A stretch of DNA of 35,814 bases from an uncultured Verrucomicrobiota bacterium (GTDB lineage: Bacteria; Verrucomicrobiota; Verrucomicrobiia; Opitutales; Seribacteraceae): positions 1 to 35,814 of the forward strand of contig CACMZN010000021.1 of NCBI GenBank assembly GCA_902618175.1, given 5' to 3'. The notes beneath the pieces are model-generated. The model did no database searches, had not been told where the DNA came from, and saw nothing but the letters and a program-made list of their open reading frames with translations. Numbering within the stretch: position 1 is the stretch's first letter; every line of letters starts with the position of its first letter. Position numbers and translations under genes: made by a program. Shown here in pieces: positions 8,807 through 18,100 of the stretch.

Positions 8807-9907
8807 ATGAAGTTCATAAAAAATAATCAGCTTTTTGTTATACTTCAAATTTTGCTTTTGATCGTCTTTTCTGGACTTATTTTTTATAATTTCATGTTAG
8901 AAGAAAGTTCTCAGAAGTTGAAGGAGGAAGTTGAGCAAAATGTACGCACAATAAACGTTTTTGAATCTGAACTAGAAAATTTGAAATATCTGGACATGGA
9001 TTATCCCAATGCCTTGCAGGATAACTACAAATTGGCAAAACTATCACTTAAAATCAAGAATCTTTCCAATTCATTGGTTAACCTCAAAGAAAATCACAAA
9101 ACGAAACTGGGTAACAAAACGCCTTCCCAAGTTAATGCGGATATGATCAGACTTTTTACTTATCTGAGAAAAAAATGTAATTCAGCATTTGTATCCTTAC
9201 CTACTTTAGGCGAAGAATTTTCCAGAAATGCCTTTGCCTCCCCGACCGAATCTAAGTTATTCGGATTTGGATTTTCTTGCTATGATGGTTTCTGGCCCAG
9301 TTTTTCAACCGCCGAAGTTTCTAGGATTTCCTTACAAATTTCAATCGCAAGGGAATTGATTGAAAATTTGTGTACTGCAGCAGCAAAGGAATCTCCAATT
9401 GAGATAATTAGTTTGAAACGTGAAGCTGCCGGTTCCACGGATACTCAATTCATTAAGGACGATTTGTTGGAACAAATAGATTACAAAGATTTTCTACTTC
9501 AACAGGATGGTTTAATCAAAAGCGAAGCCTTCGAGTTAAAATTTAAATGCGACACTGCTACTGCCAGGAGATTCCTCAATCAACTAAGACCTCCATTTTT
9601 GTTGAGAAATCTCTCGGTCGATCGAATGATTGATAGTTACGAGGAGGTTGAAAGTCAAACAACCCTGTCACCCTTCAATACTTTGGATATTTCACAAGAA
9701 AAAGCAGTTTCGTACGATTCGGTTGCGGGAGAAACAGTATCTGAATTTACACTCCTATCGGAATATTTATTGGAAATTAAAATGGACTTTTCTAAGATTA
9801 TAGAAAATTCTTCATCACTGGAGGACACGGAGTTGCAATTGCTGAATGATTTTCTCAAGCAATCAGGCAATAAGGACTTATTATCATTAAATTCCAACAC
9901 TGAATAA
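8807..9907 (+). CDS. Amuc_1100-like bitopic pilus-associated protein
   Basis: The product has 366 residues: a short cytoplasmic N-terminus (MKFIKNNQ), one membrane helix (about residues 9-29), a predicted coiled coil to about residue 100, and a periplasmic domain. This topology is that of PilN/PilO platform proteins, and the gene sits where Amuc_1100 sits in Akkermansia muciniphila. That protein is a known outer-surface TLR2 ligand (317 residues from memory) with PilN/PilO-like structure. Segments such as RRFLNQLRPPFLLRNLSVDRM and a helix-rich acidic C-terminus are visible, but I see no diagnostic motif, so the name rests on synteny, size and topology. Its TAA shares a base with the ATG of the next gene (TAATG). 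Confidence 0.68.
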   Translation: MKFIKNNQLFVILQILLLIVFSGLIFYNFMLEESSQKLKEEVEQNVRTINVFESELENLKYLDMDYPNALQDNYKLAKLSLKIKNLSNSLVNLKENHKTKLGNKTPSQVNADMIRLFTYLRKKCNSAFVSLPTLGEEFSRNAFASPTESKLFGFGFSCYDGFWPSFSTAEVSRISLQISIARELIENLCTAAAKESPIEIISLKREAAGSTDTQFIKDDLLEQIDYKDFLLQQDGLIKSEAFELKFKCDTATARRFLNQLRPPFLLRNLSVDRMIDSYEEVESQTTLSPFNTLDISQEKAVSYDSVAGETVSEFTLLSEYLLEIKMDFSKIIENSSSLEDTELQLLNDFLKQSGNKDLLSLNSNTE

Positions 9908-11193
9908 TGATACATTTTCTTTCAAAAAACTACGAAAAAATTACACTACTTTTTTCAGTAATAGTTTTTTCCGTACTATTTCTAGTTTCGTCACCAAGTG
10001 ATGATTTCAATTACACTGCTGGTGAGTCATCTATACGAAGCGGTTTTGAGTATATTGAAAATGATGGAAAAATCACTCTAATTTTTGATTTTGATGTTTC
10101 CATGATGCCTGGTGATAAAATATTTGTTAGAAATAGTGATGAAGGGTATGAACGAAAGTGCGAAGTGGTACAAATATGTTTAAAAAGGAAGTCATCCCTA
10201 GAAATTACACAACGAAATGGAAAAAAAATAAAGGGTAGATTACAAAGTAATGGTGATGTTTTCCTCACCCAAAATTGGTCATCTATTAAAAAGAGCTTAA
10301 GCCTTAGTACGACCGAAGGTTCGAGAAATGTATTTTATGATGACATATTCTCAATTGATGGCATCCATTCATATGAACTGGAGGAAGGTTCTAATGAGAT
10401 TGACTGGGATTTGATTGAGTATTCCTTTTATGAACCAATTTCAGATCTTTCCCTTGATGAAAATGCAAGCAAGCGGAAGAAGTGGCTTGTCACTGCTCTT
10501 GACGAAAACCAAACTGAGATGGATCTTTTCACCCCTCCTGTAGTCTATCTTGTGGATGGAAAATTAACTTCTGTCTTACCCACCAAAGAGATAGCCAAAG
10601 AAAAGGAAGCATTCGGGTTGCGTCTTACGGATTTCCAAAAAGATGCCTACAGGCATAGATTAGTTAGTTGGATTGGCAACACACCTTATTTCGAGGATAC
10701 TAATTTTCCATCCCCTGCAAATCCAGAAAAATTCGTTAGAAATCGTCTTGAAGTAGGAATTCCGTACAAACAGAATTCCAAATACAAACCGGGAATGCCT
10801 TCATTGGTACCCACTACGGAAGAAGATGACGAAAAAGTGATAAAGATTACTTATTTCGTTGTCCAAGAGTGGACTGATCCCAAGACTAAAGGAAGCAAAA
10901 GAGTCGGTCGTGCAATGATCAAGGATTATTTTCTTGATATCAAACCTTTTGAAATAAATTCGTTAATGGAAGAAGTCTATGCAGGAAACTATAAATTGAA
11001 ACTTCAAGGAGAACTTGAAAAACATGGGATCCAAACATTCGAAATTCTCGAAAACGAAACTGGGGTCGTAATCAATTATGGTAATAGAACATTCAGAATA
11101 TTGGAAATTGATACTGAAGCCAAAACTGTATTGGTGGACAAAGACGGACCTTCTCCCGAATTTTCAGAGAGAAGAAAACTTGAACTTCCCTGA
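9907..11193 (+). CDS. Amuc_1099-like bitopic membrane protein
   Basis: The product has 428 residues. A single membrane helix lies at about residues 10-28 (ITLLFSVIVFSVLFLVSS), and the rest is predicted periplasmic and beta-rich. The last 60 or so residues (YKLKLQGELEKHGIQTFEIL followed by a strand with NYGNRTFRILEIDTEAKTVLV) look like a repeated beta-hairpin domain of the kind found in pilus inner-membrane PilP-like proteins, though similarity to PilP is not certain. By position it corresponds to Amuc_1099. The start overlaps the previous stop by one base, a sign of coupled translation. It is followed by a 264-base gap before the secretin gene. No enzymatic motif is visible. Confidence 0.65.
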   Translation: MIHFLSKNYEKITLLFSVIVFSVLFLVSSPSDDFNYTAGESSIRSGFEYIENDGKITLIFDFDVSMMPGDKIFVRNSDEGYERKCEVVQICLKRKSSLEITQRNGKKIKGRLQSNGDVFLTQNWSSIKKSLSLSTTEGSRNVFYDDIFSIDGIHSYELEEGSNEIDWDLIEYSFYEPISDLSLDENASKRKKWLVTALDENQTEMDLFTPPVVYLVDGKLTSVLPTKEIAKEKEAFGLRLTDFQKDAYRHRLVSWIGNTPYFEDTNFPSPANPEKFVRNRLEVGIPYKQNSKYKPGMPSLVPTTEEDDEKVIKITYFVVQEWTDPKTKGSKRVGRAMIKDYFLDIKPFEINSLMEEVYAGNYKLKLQGELEKHGIQTFEILENETGVVINYGNRTFRILEIDTEAKTVLVDKDGPSPEFSERRKLELP

Positions 11194-11457
11194 TTTCAAT
11201 CCTGAGTATCCCGTACAAAAGAGCTGCACGGAACAAAATTTACGATCTTGTGGAGCAGCATTAATATAATACTACCAATCAATGAAGTAAATGAATACTC
11301 TAATAATTTCGCTTCGTATTTGCGTTGCCTGTTAAATGGGTCTTTCGTCCAGCCAATTTGTTGCTTTTCAAGATTGACGCTGAGTTTGTAATCGATGGAA
11401 TTAAAAAAATAAACCTAGCCCGCGAAAATTTGCCAGCACAATGATTTAGACAAATTA
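11194..11457 (+). promoter_or_regulatory. Intergenic region upstream of the secretin gene
   Basis: These 264 bases have no convincing gene. A perfect TATAAT is at 11265-11270, but its only plausible -35 (TTTACG at 11239-11244) is 20 bases away, and a TTGACG at 11374-11379 lacks a good -10. A secretin-specific promoter is plausible because all other gaps in the block are 30 bases or less. No hairpin terminator and no Shine-Dalgarno before the ATG were found. Confidence 0.3.
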
Positions 11458-14400
11458 ATGCAAAATCGTCACATTAGCATTTCTCTCATTTTTGTCTTTT
11501 GCCTTGGCGTCGCACTTCAAGGACAAGATAATTCATCACCAGCGAATAGTTATGGATTGTCTTTGCCAAATCAATCCGTTCCACCACCCATTTCTACAAC
11601 TACAGGCACCTTTTTCGATTTTGGCCCAAATACGAACTTGGTTCTTTTGATTGAGGAAATCAGAGCTCTCTTGAAAAGCGGTAATTTGGAAAAAGCAGAG
11701 AAAATCACGACGGAAGCACTTGCCCGAATTAATCAAAACGAGAAAAATCGTTTTTATCTCGCTCAAATTAGAAAAGAGGAAACGAAGCTTTATTTCGCTC
11801 TTGCCAATAAAGCGATGAAGGAAAAAAAATTCTCTTTAGCCAGTCAGTATTTGGAACGATACAGAGAGAATGTTTCGAATGAACTTTCGCAAAGAAAAAT
11901 TGAGAGGGAAGCCAAAATGTCCTCACAAGAAAAAAGAGACCTTTCATTGGTTGGTAGACTTGTGGACGAATTGGACAAGGCAAAGAAAGATTTGGCGGAA
12001 ATAAGAGCAAAAGCTGGATTGCCGTCAGATGATGCCAAACCTGATTTGGAGAGATTGATGAATGAGGAAAAATTGAAGATCAGTTCATCGGTTAGAATTT
12101 GCGAAAGATTGCTTGCGAAAGCGAAAAGCGAAAGTGCGCTTGGAAAATATCAGCAGGCCATGGAAAAACTGGATGAAGCATTGTCAATCCTGCCTTCCAA
12201 TGTTTCGACCATTGCCCTAGTCTCAGATTTATATCAGGCAAAACAGCAAGTCATATGGTACCAGATGGGCGAATCAATGTTGAAGGGCAGGGTCGGAGAG
12301 GTACAAAAATTGGTCATAGAATATAAATCAATAGAAGATTCAAGACGCAATGCAGAGACTGAGACATTAGGAATTGGAGAAGAAATAGATTTCGATTCTG
12401 AAATTCGAAAAGCTCAGGAGAAAAATAAAGAACAAGCTGAATTAGCCGAGAACATGCTTTCCGACGCGAAAAAGAAAATCAAGCAAAAGGAATATGCGAC
12501 GGCTGATGAACTTCTTTTCAAAGTCAAAAACTTTCTCGAGCCGAATACTTTGACGTGGCCAATCATACTTGAGGCATCCTTGCTGAAAAACAGAATCAAT
12601 CTTGCCAAGGCGGAGGACGCACGCAAGGCCAAGGATTGGGAGGAAGCGGATCAATATCTCAAAGCCTTTACCCGAGGTTTCAGCGAAGATCGCGACATTC
12701 AGGGTGATTCCCGCGTTTTTGGAAGACCCGGATTGAAGAATACAAGAGGAATGAAAGCCGTTGAAAAGGAACTTGGGTTGGCCGATGAATTAACCGAGCG
12801 AATAAACGAAGACCTTGATGATCCTTACGAAAGGGACATATCAGAATATTCTCCAAATTGGAAAGTTGACCAAGATTCCATCAAGGAATTTTACATGAGA
12901 GCGAAAGTCCAATTCATAAACGGGGATTTAACCGGAGCAGCGAAGACCTATCAAAACATAATCACGCGGTTTCCGGACCGTAGCTTGGAAGCAAAACAAA
13001 TGCTAGGCAAGATTGCTAAAATGCGTGAGCAGCAAAGTTATTTGTCTTACGTCAAGACTCGACAGGAAATGCTGGATGAAATCAATACCGAATGGGAAAG
13101 ACCCATGATCTTTGACACACAGATAGAAGAGACAAGAGAGGTGCAGGTGAGCACCTCAGAAATAGAGGAAAAGCTCAAACTCATAAAGCTTCCCAGAGTT
13201 CAATTCTTTAATTCGCCCCTAAACGACATCATGTTGGAAATTACCCGACTTTCGAGATTATCTGATACTGTTACCAAAGACGCCACCAAGAAAGGCATCG
13301 ACATTACTGTCAAGCCATATGATCCAATGCCCACGCTAACCTTGGACATAGCAGGATCCGAGGTGGGAAAAATCATTGATATCATCGTAGATATGTCTGG
13401 ATGGTCTTATGATATAAGAGAGGACAGGTTAGTGATGTCAAAAGAAGGTGGTAAGCAAAAGGGAATTCGTTTGGATACGGAATTTTTTGAAATGGATCAA
13501 GCCACGGTAGATCGGATGACGGGTGGATCATCGGATGCGGGAGGGGCCAATGCCGATCCATTTGCTCCCGCTATGGGAAATGAAGGTCCGGGCATCGATG
13601 AAAGCAGTCAGAAAATCAAGGATTATTTCGCTAACGTCGGTATCTCCTTTGATCCGGCAAAAGGTCATGGATTCAAATTTGATGGTTTCATTTTAACTGT
13701 CACTCATGAAAGGAAAGAACTGGATAAGATTCAAAGGATCCTTGAAAGAATCGACTCTTCTTCCAGTAAACAGATTGAAATAGAGGCAAAATTTTTGGAA
13801 GTCAACGAAGGGGCTCTCGACGAACTGAGCTTTGATTGGACTTACAATTGGGGAACGCCAACCCCTCAATTTGATCCAACCACGGGTTTGCCCACAATTA
13901 GTCCAGATGGAACGATCGCAGAAGTCTATCCAGGGGGAATGAGAGGAAATACACGAACGCTCGCCGCTGCTCATTCTCCCACCGGAGCAGCTCGTGACAT
14001 TTCCATCACTTATGATCAAAATTCGGACGCCGATCAGGTATTTCCCAATCCTCAACCAATGTTTCCCGGCATGGTCGGGATTGGCTCAGGTACAAAACCA
14101 ATCTTGGACTGGAAGTCTCCAAGCATATTGGGGGGTACGCAAGCCAGGCTTTTGGTGAATGCATTGAAACGCAAACAGGGATCTGATCTGCTGGCCGCTC
14201 CAAGAGTTACGGTTTTAACTGGCCAAACCGCATACATGAGAGTTGTTCAGGAATTCATCTACCCAATCGGATGGACCATCGAACAGGGTGCAGGAGTAGG
14301 AGGCGGCGGTGCGGGTCTTGGAGGTTTGGGAGGTGGCGGTGGTGGCGGCGTCAGCCTGCAAGCTCCGGAAGCTGAATTTGGCGCAGTAGGACCAGCTGAA

Positions 14401-14958
14401 GTGGCTGGCATAGCTCAAAACGAAGGATTCAGAGAGGTGGGAGTGGTTCTTCGGGTCGAACCAAGAATTGAAAAGTTCGACACCATCCACTTGGATCTGT
14501 CCCCATCCGTAACGGAATTTGACGGTTTTGTCGAATATGGTGGCTACAACATCAGTCAAACCTCTTCCTTCAGTGGAATTGGTACAGTTTTGGTTCCATC
14601 AGGTCAAATCATGCCCATTTTTTCCAGAAGAGAGGTTATTACAAACGTCAAGATTACAAACGGAGCAACAGTTGTCATTGGTGGACTTACTCGAGAAGAA
14701 GTTAAAAGTGTAAACGATAAGATACCGATCCTGGGTAATTTGCCCTTGGTGGGTAAATTGTTTCAATCCAGCGCCGAAAGCTATCAGAAGAAAAACCTTC
14801 TGGTTTTCGTAACTGCAAACATCATCTCAACGGGTGGGGCACCGATTCAATCAATCCAAGACGTAGGTCCGCAATCCATATTTCAAGAACCGGAAATGAT
14901 GACACCTCGGGGGGCAATTCGAAGAACTTTCAAGGATTCGGAAGGTGAAATGGAATAA
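11458..14958 (+). CDS. Outer-membrane secretin (type II/III/IV pilus family), Amuc_1098-like
   Basis: The product has 1166 residues. A signal peptide (about 1-22, ISISLIFVFCLGVALQGQ) leads into some 500 residues of charged helices resembling TPR repeats and coiled coils. These are followed by an N0-like domain (about 575-665), a second ring domain (about 715-776) and the secretin beta-barrel domain from IEIEAKFLEVNEGALDELSF (about 775) to about 1120. A glycine run (about 945-965) falls inside the barrel region. The C-terminal signature is canonical: IPSG-type lip sequence VPSGQIMPIFSRREV, then TNGATVVIGGL and KIPILGNLPLVGKLFQSS. Secretins form the gated outer-membrane channel for pili or secreted proteins. 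The helical N-terminal half replaces the usual periplasmic ring modules and would reach the inner-membrane partners encoded just upstream. It corresponds to Amuc_1098 in order and build. Confidence 0.88.
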   Translation: MQNRHISISLIFVFCLGVALQGQDNSSPANSYGLSLPNQSVPPPISTTTGTFFDFGPNTNLVLLIEEIRALLKSGNLEKAEKITTEALARINQNEKNRFYLAQIRKEETKLYFALANKAMKEKKFSLASQYLERYRENVSNELSQRKIEREAKMSSQEKRDLSLVGRLVDELDKAKKDLAEIRAKAGLPSDDAKPDLERLMNEEKLKISSSVRICERLLAKAKSESALGKYQQAMEKLDEALSILPSNVSTIALVSDLYQAKQQVIWYQMGESMLKGRVGEVQKLVIEYKSIEDSRRNAETETLGIGEEIDFDSEIRKAQEKNKEQAELAENMLSDAKKKIKQKEYATADELLFKVKNFLEPNTLTWPIILEASLLKNRINLAKAEDARKAKDWEEADQYLKAFTRGFSEDRDIQGDSRVFGRPGLKNTRGMKAVEKELGLADELTERINEDLDDPYERDISEYSPNWKVDQDSIKEFYMRAKVQFINGDLTGAAKTYQNIITRFPDRSLEAKQMLGKIAKMREQQSYLSYVKTRQEMLDEINTEWERPMIFDTQIEETREVQVSTSEIEEKLKLIKLPRVQFFNSPLNDIMLEITRLSRLSDTVTKDATKKGIDITVKPYDPMPTLTLDIAGSEVGKIIDIIVDMSGWSYDIREDRLVMSKEGGKQKGIRLDTEFFEMDQATVDRMTGGSSDAGGANADPFAPAMGNEGPGIDESSQKIKDYFANVGISFDPAKGHGFKFDGFILTVTHERKELDKIQRILERIDSSSSKQIEIEAKFLEVNEGALDELSFDWTYNWGTPTPQFDPTTGLPTISPDGTIAEVYPGGMRGNTRTLAAAHSPTGAARDISITYDQNSDADQVFPNPQPMFPGMVGIGSGTKPILDWKSPSILGGTQARLLVNALKRKQGSDLLAAPRVTVLTGQTAYMRVVQEFIYPIGWTIEQGAGVGGGGAGLGGLGGGGGGGVSLQAPEAEFGAVGPAEVAGIAQNEGFREVGVVLRVEPRIEKFDTIHLDLSPSVTEFDGFVEYGGYNISQTSSFSGIGTVLVPSGQIMPIFSRREVITNVKITNGATVVIGGLTREEVKSVNDKIPILGNLPLVGKLFQSSAESYQKKNLLVFVTANIISTGGAPIQSIQDVGPQSIFQEPEMMTPRGAIRRTFKDSEGEME

Positions 14959-15110
14959 GGGAGATTTTCCAATGATTTTCAATCAGTGCGGTTTCATCAT
15001 AAATGCAGTAAAAAATTACGGATGAACGTCTCATTCATTGATAACTGCTACAGGTTTGAGTTCATTTTCGAAACCTTTGCAATTTAAGAACAATTAAGGT
15101 ATTTTCATAG
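14959..15110 (+). promoter_or_regulatory. Intergenic region between secretin and giant gene
   Basis: There are 152 bases with no gene. A weak sigma-70-like pair is TTGATA at 15038-15043 and TTCATT at 15061-15066, spaced 17. A 5-bp imperfect inverted repeat near 15022-15040 is too short for a terminator. A weak AAGG lies about 15 bases before the giant gene's ATG. Read-through from the secretin gene is possible. Confidence 0.3.
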
Positions 15111-18100
15111 ATGCCCCTTTCTTTTATGCCCATCAAACGCCTTTATCGCGGTCGTGGTAAATACTTTGCTGGTCTTGTCCTGCTTTGTGCTTCAGTTCTT
15201 ATTTTTTTGGTCAAAAGTACTCAAAGTAGATTAATTTGGGATAGAGAAGCATCTTCGAAATCGTCGTCGGCACAGACCTCATCCGAAGAAACGAACGAAA
15301 AGTCATTCTTGGCAGATGCAAAGGAAGCGGTCATGTCGAAAGCGAAGACAAAACCTGCTGAAGATTACGACGAGTGGTGCCAGGCAAGAGACTACAAGGA
15401 CTTGTCAGATCATCAGGTTTTCGGCCAATTCGAAGAATGGATGGAGCAATTCGAAGAAATTTCGCGGGATTTTCACGTGGATTTCAAGATTCACGATTAT
15501 CCCAATTTCAAGTCTTTCTTCCAAACAGGATTAAAACTTTCCCGTACGCGCGCGAAGGTTTTGCAGAGCATCATAAGGGGAGACCCATGCAAGGCTTTGG
15601 AAATGGCCATTGACGAGGAGAAGTTGAAATCGCTTCCTGGTTTGATCCTGAGAAATATGGAAGTTTGGCAAAGTGAATACGCCGACCTCGAAGCGATGCA
15701 CGTCTGTTATGATCCCAAACATCCCAAAGGTCTCATCAAGCGAACAGTCCGTTTTCAGAATGGAAAAAATTTCAGGGCCTGGGTCTACGGGAAAAGATTA
15801 AACCTTCAATCCCGCAAAGGCCTATCGATATGGGGAATTTCCATAGGTGACGATTTGGCGGTTTCAGATCTGCCTTATCGTGAGAAGGAAATCGCTGGAG
15901 AGGCCATCATTGCACTGGGCGACGAGCAAATCAAGTATGCCAACGAGTATGAAAAAGATTTGTTTCTCAGGGAGATCAGGGAATCGGAAAGACGTTCTTC
16001 AAACAGATCTCACCAGGTGACCTATCCGCTTCTCGCCGGCAGTTCCGGGATCACTCAATACTACGAGAAAAGATATAAGGTTTATGACGGTTTGTACACT
16101 TGGACAGATGCGGTGCAGATTGCAAATGCTCAAAATGGTCGATTGGCAACCATTGATTCAGCAGAAGAAAACCGGCTGATATGGAATCTTTTGCAAACTG
16201 CTTCGACAGGCACGGACTCCACGGGTGCATCACTCAAATACGCATGGATCGGAGCAACCGACAACAGTGAACAGAATGGCAGCACATGGGACGCTGAAAC
16301 CAATGCCACTTCAGCACTCACCCTTCAAATAAGTGCAGAGGAAGGGGATTGGAAGTGGTTGGGTGAAGGAAAGGACGTCAGTTCCGGGAACTACGTAAAC
16401 TGGCAGGGTGGAGACGAACCTAGCAATACGAGCCTGGATTATGCGGCGATGGATTTGAATGATGCGGATGGAAAGTGGTGGGATGTGAATGAAACAAGCC
16501 AGTTTCCTTTCGTTGTGGAATATGATTCGGTGATGGAGCCAGCCTTTTTATCGACCTCATTCGACGGCTTTCGCAAGGTGTTGGTGGTTCCGGTGCGCTT
16601 TCAGGATGAAGGATTCACCTACACTGGATCCTCCGCCCCTTTTGTGGATGAATTTGGAAACGTTCTTTATCCGGAATTGCAAAAGGACAGCTTCGAGCCC
16701 GTATCCCAAGTGAATTTGTCAAAGGCGATGGAGGAGGTGAAGGAATTTTACCTCAGGAATTCCGATCGTACTTTTCACTTGGAGCCCGTGATTTCCCCGA
16801 CTGTTACCATTCCAATGGACAAGTACAGAAAACTGGACGACAACGGCGAACCTATAAATCCTGGTGATGGTCCCAATCTCTTTGATTCAAGTGGAAGCTT
16901 TTTCGGATACGAGGCCATAACACGAGAAGAATTAAGTCCATTTGATGCAAGTGAAACCACTAATCCCATTGACGAAAATGGTTCCATTTCCGATGCGGCG
17001 TTAAAACAAGTGATTGCAGAGGGCGAACAGTGGAATTATCACGGTGCGGCCTTCCAAGGTGTATCTGGAGTGGAAATTGGGTCAGATTTTAATCAGACCT
17101 ATTCCAAAACACCAACCATTTCCTTCATCGGAGGCAACTTGAATCCAAATGATTCGGATCTTCCGCATCCGAATTTTTCCAGTGCGAAAGCGGTAGCGGT
17201 TTTGGATGCGTTTGGAAAGCTGTCCGCCATCAAAATGTTGGATTCAGGATCTTATTATTATTCCGCGCCAGAAGTGAGAATCGACGATCAGAATTATTCA
17301 TCGATCAACGCTATCTTTGAACAGATAGTCGTTTCATGGGTAGTTGTCTCGACCTATGATTCGGGAGCGGAGGGCCTCGGATATGTGGGTAGTGCGGGAG
17401 CCCATGCAGTGGCCAGGAATGGAGAGGTATCCTCTACCACGATTGCCCATGAGTTGGGACACAACTTTGGGCTTAATCACTCCAATACCTTCACCTCAAT
17501 GAGTGAAAAACCAAACAGCGACGAGGCAATCAATGAAGAATACGGAAATCCACACGCAGTGATGGGTACCTCAAGTATTCAAAATAGTGGGGATTTGACG
17601 GTATTGGCAAAGGTGGGGACCCAAGTGAAAGGTCATTTCGGGTACACTATAGGTGAATCGCAGGGTGTGGACGTGGTCCGAATCTATAATCCCGATACAC
17701 CATCGGGAAGTGTTTTGAAGGAAGCAAATGCAACTGGCATGCCGGATAATCTTTTTCGCATCTATCGACATGACTATGATTCTGCCCCCTTGTCCCTAAT
17801 GGAATCGACTTTTCTGCTTGATCTCCCATATGATTCCTTGAGCTACCTGAACGAGAAAAACGCTTCTGCCTTTGAACTGGAAATTAATGGTACAGGAGAT
17901 GGAGCTACGGGAATTTTGGATTTCGACAACCAACAGATCGTGATTCTGTCAGGAGGCAAGGGATTTGTCGAGGAACCTGTCCTTCATGTACTGGGTTTGG
18001 AATCAAATGAGAGCGAGTCAAACACCACCATTCTGACACTGGATCCATCTTGGATAAGAGTACCGGCAGGTACGGATGCCAACGTTTCCGCGATTTTGAG

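Noticed and set aside
11265-11270. Perfect TATAAT as a definite promoter
   Set aside because: No -35 element at proper distance; such hexamers are common in AT-rich intergenic sequence.
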